Source: Phytohabitans houttuyneae (GTDB lineage Bacteria; Actinomycetota; Actinomycetes; Mycobacteriales; Micromonosporaceae). Taken from it: a DNA stretch of 64,000 nt. The notes beneath the pieces are model-generated. The model was given only the letters and a program-made list of their open reading frames with translations. It had not been told where the DNA came from and made no database searches. The position numbers and the translations under genes are program-made. Positions 24,420 to 34,881 of the stretch are shown piece after piece. Each line of letters starts with the position of its first letter. Position 1 is the stretch's first letter. The DNA lies in assembly GCF_011764425.1 (NCBI RefSeq), contig NZ_BLPF01000003.1, forward strand, positions 434,001 through 498,000, written 5' to 3'.

Positions 24420-26258
24420 TTGTCGATCGCGTCCGCGGCGGCCAACCGCCGATATCTGGTACCCGGGGAACCCAGCCGGCGCACAGGGCTCGCCCTGCTC
24501 TGCGTCGTCCTGGTCGCCTACTTCGGAATCTCGTTCGACAACTTCTTCACCGTCTCCAATGGACTGACGATCCTGATGAACGTCTCCGCGATCGCGATCG
24601 CCGCGATCGGCGCGATGTTCCTGCTCGTCTCCGGAAACGTGGACCTGTCCATCGGCGGCCAGTACGCGCTGATCTCCGTGATCACCGCACAGTTCGCCAA
24701 GGACTCCGGAAACGTGGTGCTGGCGGTCGCGGTCGGGCTGCTGGCCGGCCTGCTGCTCGGCCTGACCAACGGCATCCTCGTGCGGTACATGAAGATCTCC
24801 CCGCTCATCGTGACGCTGGGCACGATGGCGGTCTTCAAAGGACTGGCGTACCTGGTCAGCGAGGGCCGCTCGGTCTTCGGCTTCTCCGACGCGTTCATCT
24901 TCCTCGGCCGGGCCCGGATCAACGAGGTGCCGCTGCCGGTCATCATCGCGGCGGTACTCTTCGTCGCCGGCGGGTTCTGGCTGCTGCGCACCCCGGGCGG
25001 CCTGCGCCTGTTCGCGATCGGCGGCAACGCGCAGGCGGCCCGGCTCACCGGCGTCAACGTCGACTGGGTGATCGTGCGCCTGTACGTGCTCAACGGCCTG
25101 CTGATGGGTGTCGTGGCCGTGCTCACCACGGCCCGGCTGGGCAGCGGCACCCCGCAGATCGGCACCTCGTTCGAGCTGGATGTGCTCACCGCGGTGATCC
25201 TCGGCGGGGTCGGCTTCGCCGGCGGCAGCGGCCACCCGGCCGGCGTCTTCGTCGGCGTCGCCACCATCGGCGTGCTCAGCTCCGGGCTGATCTTCGCCGG
25301 GCTGGAAGACTGGTGGCAGCAGATCAGCAAGGGCCTGGTGCTGCTGCTGGCCCTGGGCGCCGACCAGATCGCCGAGCACCGCCGGGCCCGGTCGGCACGC
25401 CGCGAGGCGCCGGCCGAACCGGAACCGGTATCCGGGGCACCGCCAACGCCGGCGGCCGACGAGTACGGCCTCGACCGCGACCCCGACCACCGGCCCGGTG
25501 CGGTGGTGCTCAAGGTCGAAGGGCTGTCCCGCCGATTCGGCGCGGTCTTCGCCCTGCGCGACGGCACCTTCTCGGTCCGCGCCGGCGAGGTGGTCTGCCT
25601 GGTCGGCGACAACGGCGCCGGCAAGTCCACCCTGATCAAGCTGATCTCCGGGGTGCACCGCCCGGACTCCGGCCGCATCGAGCTGGACGGCGCGCCGGTC
25701 GACTTCGGCGGCCCGATCGACGCCCGCCGCGCCGGGATCGAGACCGTTCACCAGGACCTGGCGGTCTGCCCCAACCTCGGGGTGGCGCACAACCTGATCC
25801 TCGGCGACGAGCCGCGCCGCCGGCTGTTCGGGTTCATCCCGGTGCGCGACGACGCCGCCGCGCTGGCCCGCACCCGGCAGCGGCTGGCCTCACTCGGCAT
25901 CACACTCAACGACCTGAACCGCTCCGTCGGGCGGCTCTCCGGCGGCCAGCGCCAGTCGGTCGCCATCGCGCGGGCCATGAAGGACGGCGTCAAGCTGGTC
26001 ATCCTGGACGAGCCGACCGCCGCGCTGGGCGTCACGCAGACCCGCAACGTGCTGCGGATCGCCCGCCAGGCGGCGGACAACGGCGCCGGCGTGATCCTGA
26101 TCAGCCACGACATCCGGACGGTGTTCGCCGTCGCGGACCGGGTCGTGGTGCTGCGGCTGGGCCGGGTCGTCTACGACGACACCATCGAGCAGGTCACCCA
26201 CACCAGGCTGCTGCACCTGATGGCCGGCCTGGAAGCTCCCGAGGGGACACTGGCATGA
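24420..26258 (+). CDS. Fused ABC transporter: RbsC-type permease plus ATPase in one chain
   Basis: Residues 1 to about 325 are a ribose-type permease with 8-10 membrane segments and the family signature SGNVDLSIGGQYALISVI. After a Pro/Ala/Glu-rich linker, residues about 365-612 are an ATPase with Walker A GDNGAGKSTLIK, Q-loop ETVHQDLAV, signature LSGGQRQSVAIA, Walker B LVILDEPTAAL and switch LISHDI. In this family the ATPase (RbsA type) is normally a separate double-domain protein; here a single ATPase domain is attached to the permease, so a homodimer would make a full transporter. No frameshift is seen. The start is TTG at 24420. Confidence 0.9.
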   Translation: MSIASAAANRRYLVPGEPSRRTGLALLCVVLVAYFGISFDNFFTVSNGLTILMNVSAIAIAAIGAMFLLVSGNVDLSIGGQYALISVITAQFAKDSGNVVLAVAVGLLAGLLLGLTNGILVRYMKISPLIVTLGTMAVFKGLAYLVSEGRSVFGFSDAFIFLGRARINEVPLPVIIAAVLFVAGGFWLLRTPGGLRLFAIGGNAQAARLTGVNVDWVIVRLYVLNGLLMGVVAVLTTARLGSGTPQIGTSFELDVLTAVILGGVGFAGGSGHPAGVFVGVATIGVLSSGLIFAGLEDWWQQISKGLVLLLALGADQIAEHRRARSARREAPAEPEPVSGAPPTPAADEYGLDRDPDHRPGAVVLKVEGLSRRFGAVFALRDGTFSVRAGEVVCLVGDNGAGKSTLIKLISGVHRPDSGRIELDGAPVDFGGPIDARRAGIETVHQDLAVCPNLGVAHNLILGDEPRRRLFGFIPVRDDAAALARTRQRLASLGITLNDLNRSVGRLSGGQRQSVAIARAMKDGVKLVILDEPTAALGVTQTRNVLRIARQAADNGAGVILISHDIRTVFAVADRVVVLRLGRVVYDDTIEQVTHTRLLHLMAGLEAPEGTLA

Positions 26259-27022
26259 CCGTCGACGACTTCGACCTCACCGGCAGGAGGGTCCTGGTCA
26301 CCGGCGGCGGGGACGGGCTCGGCCGGCAGATGACCGAGGCGTTCGTGGACGCCGGCGCCGAGGTGGTGATCTGCGGGCGGCGGCCCGAGCCGCTGCGGCG
26401 CACCGCCGGACAGCTGGGGGACCGGGTCATCCCGGTACGCGCCGACGTCACCGACCCCGCCGACCTGGACGCGCTGGTGGCCGCCGCCGGCGACATCGAC
26501 GTGCTGGTCAACAACGCCGGCCTGGCGCACCGCGCGCCCTGGCAGGACGTCCGCTCCGAGGACTGGCGCTGGATCATGACGCTGAACGTGGAAGCGCCGT
26601 TCTGGCTCTTCCAGCGGTTCGTACCCGGCATGATCGAGCGCGGCTGGGGCCGGGTCATCAACGTCGCCTCGGTCTACGGCGTCGTCGGCGGCGACGCCTC
26701 CCGCTATCCCGGCATCGACCTGGACATCGCCTCGTACTTCGCCAGCAAGCACGCGCTCGTCGGGCTCACCCGCTTCCTGGCCGCGCAGGTCGGGCCGACC
26801 GGGGTGACCGTCAACGCGCTGTGCCCCGGCATGTTTCCCAGCCCCGCCAACGACGACGCGCTGCAACCCGAGGTGATCGCCGCGCTGGAGCAGGGCACGC
26901 CCATGCGCCGGCTGGGCACCGACCGGGAGCTGCGCTCGGCGGTGCTGTTCCTGGCCGCCCCGGCGTCCTCGTTCGTCACCGGGCAGAGCCTCGTGGTCGA
27001 CGGCGGATGGACGGTCTGGTGA
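26255..27022 (+). CDS. SDR family oxidoreductase (gluconate 5-dehydrogenase-like), first of three
   Basis: A classical SDR of 255 residues: cofactor motif TGGGDGLGRQM, NNAG at about residue 87, and YFASKHAL as the Tyr-x3-Lys active site, preceded by INVASVYGVVG. The C-terminal SFVTGQSLVVDGGWTVW is typical. The Arg-rich segment after the second strand (GRRPEPLRR) suggests NADP(H). Its ATG overlaps the transporter stop. It probably interconverts a keto- and hydroxy-sugar or sugar acid. Confidence 0.9.
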   Translation: MTVDDFDLTGRRVLVTGGGDGLGRQMTEAFVDAGAEVVICGRRPEPLRRTAGQLGDRVIPVRADVTDPADLDALVAAAGDIDVLVNNAGLAHRAPWQDVRSEDWRWIMTLNVEAPFWLFQRFVPGMIERGWGRVINVASVYGVVGGDASRYPGIDLDIASYFASKHALVGLTRFLAAQVGPTGVTVNALCPGMFPSPANDDALQPEVIAALEQGTPMRRLGTDRELRSAVLFLAAPASSFVTGQSLVVDGGWTVW

Positions 27023-27042
27023 CCCCCTCCCTAGGAGTACCA

Positions 27043-28320
<1,278 letters not shown>

Positions 28321-28321
28321 C

Positions 28322-29530
28322 GTGAAGATCGTCGACATCCGGGCGACCGCGGTGACCGTGCCGCTGCGCCGCCCGCTGCGCTGGTCGTTCGGCGTGGAGG
28401 TGTCCACGACCCGCACCATCGTCGAGCTGATCACCGACGAGGGCCTGGTCGGGGTCGGCGAGACCCGCGGCGGCGACGAGGTCGTCGAGGCGCTGCGCCT
28501 GCACCGCGACATCTACATCGGGCAGGACCCCACCGAGGTCGGCCGGATCGCCCGCCGCTTCGGCATCTTCCGGATGACCAGCGAGCAGCTCGCCCTCGTC
28601 GGCGCCGCCAAGCTCGCCGGCGCGGCGGTCGAGATGGCCTGCTGGGACCTGCTCGGCAAGGCCCTCGGCAAGCGCTGCGGCGACCTGTGGGGCGGCGTGG
28701 CCACGGAACGGGTCGAGTTCGCCGCCTATGTCTTCTACCGGTACGAGTCGATGACCGACGTCGGCCGCGGCGACAGCGTCGAGGACGCCGCCGACCACGC
28801 CCAGGAACTGTTCGACACGCACGGGTTCCGCGACATCAAGTTCAAGAACGGGGTCCTGCCTCCGGAGCAGGAGATCGCCAGCGTGCGGCTGATGCGCGAC
28901 CGGCTCGGCGACCGGCTGCGCTACCTGCGCATCGACCCCAACGCGGTGTGGTCGGTGGAGACCAGCATCCGGGTGCTGCACGCGGTCTACGACTACGGCC
29001 TGGAGTTCTGCGAGGACCCGACCTGGGGCATCGAGGGCATGTCGCTGGTCCGCGAGCGCACGCCGGTACCGCTGGCGACAAACATGTGCTGCGTCGCGTT
29101 CGAGCAGATCCCGCTCGCGGTGCGGCAGCGGGCCGTCGACGTCATCCTCGGCGACGTGCACTTCTGGGGCGGCCCCACCGCCGTGCTCCAGCTCGCCAAG
29201 ATCTGCGAGACCTTCAACCTCGGCCTCGGCATGCACAGCGACCGCGAGCTGGGCATCTCCACCGCCGCGGTGCTGCACCTGGCCTCGGCCGAGACGATGC
29301 TCAGCCACACCGCCGACTCGCACCTGCCGGAGCAGGCCGACGACATCATCACCACCCCGTTCACGTTCCGCGACGGCTGCCTGGACGTGCCGGCCGGGCC
29401 CGGCCTCGGCGTCGAGATCGACCAGGACAAGCTGCGCTTCTACGCCGAGCACCACCGCAAGGTCGGCGAGGGCAGCGAGTTCGCCGACGCCGCGCAGGCC
29501 GGTTTCCGGGCGAAGTTTCCGAGGTTCTGA
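28322..29530 (+). CDS. Enolase-superfamily dehydratase, glucarate-dehydratase-like
   Basis: The 402-residue protein has an N-terminal capping domain (RRPLRWSFGVEVSTTRTIVE) and a barrel with the basic pair in IKFKNG, metal ligands in RIDPNAVW and CEDPTWG, LATNM, and the catalytic His in LGMHSDRELGIS, which mirrors the H-S-N/D-x-x-L-G-I-S motif of D-glucarate dehydratases. It should abstract the alpha-proton of an acid sugar and eliminate water. GTG start overlapping the aminotransferase stop region. This gene is the best clue that the substrate yields an aldaric or aldonic acid. Confidence 0.87.
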   Translation: MKIVDIRATAVTVPLRRPLRWSFGVEVSTTRTIVELITDEGLVGVGETRGGDEVVEALRLHRDIYIGQDPTEVGRIARRFGIFRMTSEQLALVGAAKLAGAAVEMACWDLLGKALGKRCGDLWGGVATERVEFAAYVFYRYESMTDVGRGDSVEDAADHAQELFDTHGFRDIKFKNGVLPPEQEIASVRLMRDRLGDRLRYLRIDPNAVWSVETSIRVLHAVYDYGLEFCEDPTWGIEGMSLVRERTPVPLATNMCCVAFEQIPLAVRQRAVDVILGDVHFWGGPTAVLQLAKICETFNLGLGMHSDRELGISTAAVLHLASAETMLSHTADSHLPEQADDIITTPFTFRDGCLDVPAGPGLGVEIDQDKLRFYAEHHRKVGEGSEFADAAQAGFRAKFPRF

Positions 29531-30279
29531 TGGGGGTCGCGCTGGTCACGGGTGCCGCCGGCGGCATCGGCCGCCGGATCGCCGCGCGCCTGGCCGCCGA
29601 CGGCGCGGCGGTGGCGGTCAACCACCTGCCCGGCGAGGAGCCGGCAGCCGAGGCGCTGGTCGCGGAGATCACCGCCGCCGGCGGGCGGGCTGCCGCCGTC
29701 GTGGCCGACGTGAGCGATCCACTTCAGGTCAGAGCGATGATCGACACGGTACGGGAGCGGCTGGGCCCGGTCACCGCACTGGTCTGCAACGCGGCCACCT
29801 CGGTCGCCGCCGTGCGAGACTGGCACACGCTCACCGCCGCCGACTGGCAGCGGGTACTGGCCGTCAACGTCACCGGCGCGTTCCTCTGCGTCCAGGCGGC
29901 CTACCCGGACCTGGCCGCCGCCGGCGACGGCGCGGTCGTGGTGATGTCGTCGGTCACGCCGCTGATCGGGCGCACCGGCAACCTGCACTACGTCACCTCC
30001 AAGGCCGCGCTCATCGGGTTCACCCGGGCGCTGGCCCGCGAGGTCGGCCCGGACGGCGTACGGGTCAACGCGATCGCGCCCGGCGCCATCCGCACCCCGG
30101 ACGAGGCGGTCTACGGCGACCCGGACGAGCTGGCCGCCACGATGGCCGCGCTGCAGTCCCTGCGCCGCCGCGGCGAACCCGACGACGTCGCCGCCGTCAC
30201 GAGCTTCCTGCTTGGCCCCGACGCCGCCTTCCTCACCGGCCAGCTGCTGGTCGTCGACGGCGGGTGGGTGATGCACTGA
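29530..30279 (+). CDS. SDR family oxidoreductase, second of three
   Basis: A 249-residue FabG-like SDR with TGAAGGIGRRIAARL, CNAAT in place of NNAG, MSSVTPLIGRTGNLHYVTSK (Ser, Tyr, Lys of the active site) and the C-terminal FLTGQLLVVDGGWVMH. It is translationally coupled at both ends (TGATG junctions at 29530 and 30279). It differs enough from the other two SDRs in the island to suggest a different substrate, not a recent duplication. Confidence 0.9.
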   Translation: MGVALVTGAAGGIGRRIAARLAADGAAVAVNHLPGEEPAAEALVAEITAAGGRAAAVVADVSDPLQVRAMIDTVRERLGPVTALVCNAATSVAAVRDWHTLTAADWQRVLAVNVTGAFLCVQAAYPDLAAAGDGAVVVMSSVTPLIGRTGNLHYVTSKAALIGFTRALAREVGPDGVRVNAIAPGAIRTPDEAVYGDPDELAATMAALQSLRRRGEPDDVAAVTSFLLGPDAAFLTGQLLVVDGGWVMH

Positions 30280-31763
30280 TGGCAGCAGCCAGAGTCGCGG
30301 TCGCCAGCATCATCCAGGAAACCAACACGTTCGCCGCCCAACCCTCCACACTGGACGACTTCACCGCGCAGGGGCTGTGGGTCGGCGCCGAGGCGGCCGA
30401 GCGGTCCGCCGGCACCAACACCGAGATCGCCGGCGCGCTGGCCCGGATCGCCGCCGGCGGCGCCGAGGCGGTACCGGTCGTGCGCGCCTGGGCGATGTCC
30501 AGCGGGGTGCTGGACCGCCACGCGTTCACGTACCTGCGCGGCCTGCTCTTCGACGGCCTGGTCGCCGCCGGGCCGGTGGACGCGCTGGTGCTGTGCCTGC
30601 ACGGCGCGCTGGTCGCCGACGGTGAGCCGGCCGCGGACGCCGCCCTGGTCGAGGCCGCCCGCTCGGTGCTACGGCCCGGCACGCCGCTGGTCGTCACCCA
30701 CGACCTGCACGCCAACGTCACCGCGCGCCTCACCCGCCAGGTCGACGCGCTGGCCGGCTTCCGCACCTACCCGCACGTCGACCAGGGCGACACCGGCCGG
30801 CGCGGCGCGGTGCTCGCGCTGCGGATGCTCGACGAGGGCCTGCGCCCGGGCACCGCGCTGGCCAAGCGGCCGATGCTGGTACCGGCCGAGTCGCAGGCCA
30901 TCGCCGACCCGCCGATGGCCGCGCTGCGCCGCCTCGCCGACGAGGCGACCGGCGGGCCGATCCTCGACGTGTCGGTGTTTCCCGTACAGCCCTGGCTCGA
31001 CGTGCCCGAGCTCGGCTTCGGCGTCAGCGTCACCCACGCCGGCGACCCGAAGGCCGGGCAGGCCGTCGCCGACACGGTCGCCGCCGCGGCCTGGGAGCGG
31101 CGCGGCGAGTTCGCCGTACACCCGGTCCCGGTCGCCGAGGCGGTGGCGTCGGTACCGGCGCGCACCGGCCGCGGACCGGTGCTGCTGGTCCAGTCCGCCG
31201 ACTCGCCCACCGCCGGCGCCGCCGCCGACAGCGCCACCGTCATCGCCGCCCTGCTCGACCGGCCGGGGCGCATCCGCTCGTACGCCACCGTCGTGGACGC
31301 ACCCGCCGTGGCCTGCTGCCATCTGGCCGGTACCGGCGCCGCCGTCGACACCCCGGTCGGCGCCACGGTCGACCCGCGGTGGTCCAAGCCGGTACGGCTC
31401 ACCGGCACGGTGACCCGGCTCGGCGCGGAGGCGGTCACCCTCACCGGCGCGGCGATGACCGGGCAGGAGGTCGGCATCGGCCGCTGGGCCACAGTGGACA
31501 CCGGTACCGGGCTGACCGTGCTGGTCACCGAGCGGCCGGCGCCGACGTTCGACCCGGCCGGGTACCGCCACGCCGGCCTGGAGCCGGCCGACGCCGACGC
31601 GGTCGTGGTTCGCTCCGCCACCCTCTACCGGGCCGGCTACAACGGCGGCTACGCCGAGGCGATCCTGCTCGACCTGCCTGGCGCCAGCACCCCGCGCCTG
31701 GACTACCTGGACTTCCGGCACGCACCCCGCCCGCTGTACCCGATCGACGGAGGTGCCCGGTGA
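30279..31763 (+). CDS. M81 family metallohydrolase (MlrC-like), second copy
   Basis: The 494-residue protein has the same layout as the 21559 gene: RVAVASIIQETNTFAAQPST at the N-terminus, CLHGALVADGEPAAD, the ligand motifs HDLHANVT and FRTYPHVDQGDTG, and an MlrC C-terminal domain with LVQSADSPTAGAAADSATVI. The two copies are clearly diverged, so they probably act on different amide or peptide-like bonds. Coupled to the SDR before it and the isomerase after it. Confidence 0.87.
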   Translation: MAAARVAVASIIQETNTFAAQPSTLDDFTAQGLWVGAEAAERSAGTNTEIAGALARIAAGGAEAVPVVRAWAMSSGVLDRHAFTYLRGLLFDGLVAAGPVDALVLCLHGALVADGEPAADAALVEAARSVLRPGTPLVVTHDLHANVTARLTRQVDALAGFRTYPHVDQGDTGRRGAVLALRMLDEGLRPGTALAKRPMLVPAESQAIADPPMAALRRLADEATGGPILDVSVFPVQPWLDVPELGFGVSVTHAGDPKAGQAVADTVAAAAWERRGEFAVHPVPVAEAVASVPARTGRGPVLLVQSADSPTAGAAADSATVIAALLDRPGRIRSYATVVDAPAVACCHLAGTGAAVDTPVGATVDPRWSKPVRLTGTVTRLGAEAVTLTGAAMTGQEVGIGRWATVDTGTGLTVLVTERPAPTFDPAGYRHAGLEPADADAVVVRSATLYRAGYNGGYAEAILLDLPGASTPRLDYLDFRHAPRPLYPIDGGAR

Positions 31764-32779
31764 CCGCGCCGCTGGTGCTGGAGGACAACCGTGTCCCGGT
31801 GTACTACGCCGGCGGCGCGGGCATCGACGAGTTCCGGGGCATCTCGGGCACCACCGGCCCGGAGGACTGGGTGGGGTCGCTGACCGCGCTGCCGGCCGCC
31901 ATCCTCCCGCCCGGCCACCCCGCCGACACCGGCGTCTCCCGCACCGCGCGCGGCTCCCTGGCCGACCTCGTCGCCGCCGACCCCGCCGGCTGGCTGGGGG
32001 AGCGGCTGGCCGCCGCGTTCGACGGCCACAGTGGACTGCTGGTCAAGCTGCTCGACGCCGGCGAGCGGCTGCCGGTGCACTGCCACCCCGGCCGCGGCTT
32101 CGCCCGGCGGCACCTGGGCAGCATGTTCGGCAAGACCGAAGGCTGGATCGTGCTGGCCGCCACGCCCGACGCCCGGGTGTGGCTCGGCCTGCGCGACCGC
32201 GTCGACCGGGCGGACCTGCGCGCCTGGATCGACGGCCAGGACACCGCCGCCATGCTCGCCGCGATGAACGAGCTCACCGTCCACCCCGGCCAGGTGCTGT
32301 ACGTACCGGCCGGGCTGCCGCACGCGATCGGACCCGGCGTCATGATCACCGAGCTGCAGGAGCCGACCTCGTTTTCGGTGCTGGCCGACCACACCGCCTT
32401 CGGCGTCGGCGCCGACGCCGCGACCCTCGGCGTTGGCTGGGACCTGGCCCTGTCCTGCTTCGACCTGGGCGGCTACGCCGGCCGCCTCGACGAGCTGCTG
32501 CCCGTCCCGCGCCCCGTCGTCCCCGGCGTCACCAGCCTGTTCGCGCCGGCGGCCGACGAGTTCTTCCGGGCCTGGCTGGTCGAGTGCGCGGACGCGGTCA
32601 CGCTGCCCGAGCCGGGTTTCGCGGTCGTCGTCGTCACCGGCGGCCGCGGCGAACTGCGCTGGTCCGGCGGCGCCATGCCGGTCACCCGCGGCCGCACCCT
32701 CGTCGTGCCGGCCGCCGCCGGACCGCTTCAGTTCCGTGGCCAGGTGACCGCGATCGTCTGCCGGCCGCCGGAGGTGTGA
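31760..32779 (+). CDS. Class I mannose-6-phosphate isomerase-like cupin metalloenzyme
   Basis: A 339-residue type I phosphomannose-isomerase-like protein: zinc ligands in LPVHCHPGRGFARRHLG, GKTEGWIVL and VPAGLPHAIGPG, plus a C-terminal cupin tail. It lacks the extra helical domain of eukaryotic enzymes, as in bacterial paralogues. It would isomerise an aldose and ketose (phosphate). Given no kinase in the island, the substrate may be unphosphorylated. GTG start with GGAGGTG upstream. Confidence 0.85.
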   Translation: MTAPLVLEDNRVPVYYAGGAGIDEFRGISGTTGPEDWVGSLTALPAAILPPGHPADTGVSRTARGSLADLVAADPAGWLGERLAAAFDGHSGLLVKLLDAGERLPVHCHPGRGFARRHLGSMFGKTEGWIVLAATPDARVWLGLRDRVDRADLRAWIDGQDTAAMLAAMNELTVHPGQVLYVPAGLPHAIGPGVMITELQEPTSFSVLADHTAFGVGADAATLGVGWDLALSCFDLGGYAGRLDELLPVPRPVVPGVTSLFAPAADEFFRAWLVECADAVTLPEPGFAVVVVTGGRGELRWSGGAMPVTRGRTLVVPAAAGPLQFRGQVTAIVCRPPEV

Positions 32780-32782
32780 ACG

Positions 32783-33775
32783 ATGCGACAGGTGTGGATC
32801 ACCGGACCCGGCGCGGTCGAGGTGCGCGACGTGCCCGAGCCTCAGCCGGCCGAGGGGGAGGTGCTGGTGCGCACCGCGTACGCCGGCATCTGCGGCTCCG
32901 ACCTGCACACCCTCCACCGTGGACACCCGTGGCTGCCCTACCCGATCGCGCCCGGCCACGAGGCGTCCGGGGTGGCCGGCGGCGAACGGGTCTACCTGCG
33001 CCCCGCGGTCGCCTGCGGCGAGTGTTTCTACTGTGGACGCGGCCGGCCCAACCTCTGCGCCAACCTGATCGGCATCGGCTCGCACCGGCCGGGCGCCTTC
33101 GCCGACGCGTTCACCGTACCGGCCGCCGCGCTCGCCCCGGTGCCGCCCGGCGTGAGCCTCGCCGCCGCCGCGATGATCGAGCCGCTGGCCACCGCGGTAC
33201 ACGCCACCACCGTCGCCGGCGGGGTCGGCGGCGCCACCGTGGCGGTGCTCGGCGGGGGCAGCATCGGGCAGTGCGTGCTGCTGGCCGCGCTCGCCGCCGG
33301 CGCCGCGCGGGTGGCCGTCACCGACCCGGTCGCCGCCAAACGGAACCTGGCCGCCTCCCTCGGTGCGGCGGCAGCGCTCCCGCCCGCCGACGAGGACGGG
33401 ATAGCCGGCGCGCTCGACGGCCGCCCGGACATCGTCTTCGACTGCGTGGCCTCGCGCGGCTCGCTGGAGTCGGCGCTGCGGCTGGCGATGCGCGGCGGCA
33501 CGGTCGTGGTCGTCGGCGTCGGGCACGGCCCGTTCGCGCTCACCGTCGAGCAGATCCAGGACCACGAGATCCGCCTCGCCGGCTCCGCCATGTACGTGCC
33601 CGGCGACTTCACCGCCGCCGAACGCCTCATCGCCGCCGGCGCACCCGTCGACCGGCTCGTCACCGCCGTACACCCGCTCGACGCCGCGCCCGACGCGCTG
33701 CGGGCCGCGGCGGCCGGCGGCGAAGTCAAGATCCATCTGGCCGGCCCGGCCGCCGACGCGGGAGGTACCCCATGA
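32783..33775 (+). CDS. Zinc-dependent dehydrogenase (threonine/sorbitol dehydrogenase-like), first of three
   Basis: A 330-residue medium-chain dehydrogenase: catalytic zinc ligands in AGICGSDLHTLHRG and APGHEASG, structural zinc motif VACGECFYCGRGRPNLC, and Rossmann glycine motif VLGGGSIGQC. It oxidises a secondary alcohol, probably on a polyol or sugar acid. It starts three bases after the isomerase gene. Confidence 0.87.
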   Translation: MRQVWITGPGAVEVRDVPEPQPAEGEVLVRTAYAGICGSDLHTLHRGHPWLPYPIAPGHEASGVAGGERVYLRPAVACGECFYCGRGRPNLCANLIGIGSHRPGAFADAFTVPAAALAPVPPGVSLAAAAMIEPLATAVHATTVAGGVGGATVAVLGGGSIGQCVLLAALAAGAARVAVTDPVAAKRNLAASLGAAAALPPADEDGIAGALDGRPDIVFDCVASRGSLESALRLAMRGGTVVVVGVGHGPFALTVEQIQDHEIRLAGSAMYVPGDFTAAERLIAAGAPVDRLVTAVHPLDAAPDALRAAAAGGEVKIHLAGPAADAGGTP

Positions 33776-34881
33776 TCGTCCCCACGCCGGTGCTGATCGC
33801 GGCCCGCACCCCGCACCGCATCCTCGACCTCGAGGTGGGCGAGCCGCGCGCCGGCGAGGTGCGGGTCCGGATGGCCGCGTCCGGCGTCTGCCACAGCTGC
33901 CTGTACGCGATCGACGGCGACCACGCCGCCATCCCGATGCCGATCGTGCTCGGCGACGAGGGCGCCGGCGTCGTCGAAGCGGTCGGCACCGGCGTGACCA
34001 CCGTGGCACCCGGCGACCACGTGATCGTCTCCTGGGCACCCGGCTGCGACCGCTGCCGCACCTGCCGGCAAGGGCTGCCCGCGCTCTGCACGCACCAGCC
34101 TCCGCTGGGCCGGATGGCCGACGGCACCACCCGCTTCCGCCACGACGGCGGCGAGGTGTTCCACTATGGACCGGCCACCAACGCCCCGCTGACCGTGGTC
34201 ACCGAACGGGCCGTCGTACCCGTCGACCCGGCCATGCCACTCGACCTGGCCGCGCTGATCGGCTGCGCGGCCACCACCGGCGTCGGCGCCGTACGCAACA
34301 CCGCCCGGGTCCGCCCCGGCGACGCGGTCGCCGTCGTCGGCTGTGGCGGCGTCGGCATCAGCGCCCTGCACGCGGCCGCGCTCGCCGGCGCCCACCCCGT
34401 GATCGCGGTCGACGTGCGCACGGACAAGTTCGCCGCGCTCAACCGCATGGGCGCTACCCACTGCGTCGACGCCGCCGCGCCCGACGCCGCCGACCAGATC
34501 CGCGACGCCGCCGGCCGGGGTGTGGACCACGCGTTCGTCACCACCAGCGCGGCCCCCGCCTTTCCGCTCGCCATGGCCAGCCTCGCCGTGCGCGGCACCT
34601 GCGTACTGATCGCCGGCTATCCCGACGGCGCCACCGTCAGCTTCGACCCCGGCCACCTGCTCAACGGCGAACGCCGCGTCATCGCCTCCAAGTACGGCTC
34701 GTCCAACCCGCCGGTCGACTTCCCCGACCTCGTCGACCTGTACCTCGCCGGCCGCCTCGACCTGGCCGCGATGGTCTCCCACCGCTGGCGCCCCGACCAG
34801 ATGGACGAGGCCTACGATGCGCTGCGCTCCGGCGCCGCCACCCGCGGCCTGATCATCTTCGACACACCGGCGGCCGGCTGA
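33772..34881 (+). CDS. Zinc-dependent alcohol dehydrogenase, class III-like, second of three
   Basis: The 369-residue protein resembles class I/III alcohol dehydrogenases: AASGVCHSCLYAIDG, VLGDEGAGVVEAVG (Asp-Glu where most MDRs have His-Glu), structural zinc motif APGCDRCRTCRQGLPALC, LIGCAATTGVGAVRNTA and AVVGCGGVGISALHAA. Probably acts on a primary alcohol or aldehyde adduct. The ATG overlaps the previous stop. Confidence 0.86.
   Translation: MIVPTPVLIAARTPHRILDLEVGEPRAGEVRVRMAASGVCHSCLYAIDGDHAAIPMPIVLGDEGAGVVEAVGTGVTTVAPGDHVIVSWAPGCDRCRTCRQGLPALCTHQPPLGRMADGTTRFRHDGGEVFHYGPATNAPLTVVTERAVVPVDPAMPLDLAALIGCAATTGVGAVRNTARVRPGDAVAVVGCGGVGISALHAAALAGAHPVIAVDVRTDKFAALNRMGATHCVDAAAPDAADQIRDAAGRGVDHAFVTTSAAPAFPLAMASLAVRGTCVLIAGYPDGATVSFDPGHLLNGERRVIASKYGSSNPPVDFPDLVDLYLAGRLDLAAMVSHRWRPDQMDEAYDALRSGAATRGLIIFDTPAAG

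Noticed and set aside
23129-24484. Long minus-strand open frame (about 450 codons) opposite the binding-protein gene
   Set aside because: It is antisense to a gene with signal peptide, lipobox and a full family match. High GC third positions keep the opposite frame open; the composition (Gly/Arg/Val-rich without motifs) is typical of a shadow.
31753-33770. N-terminal extension of the second zinc dehydrogenase frame across the isomerase and first dehydrogenase genes
   Set aside because: This stretch is Arg/Pro-rich and out of frame with two well-matched genes; the dehydrogenase begins at 33772 with an ATG overlapping the previous stop.
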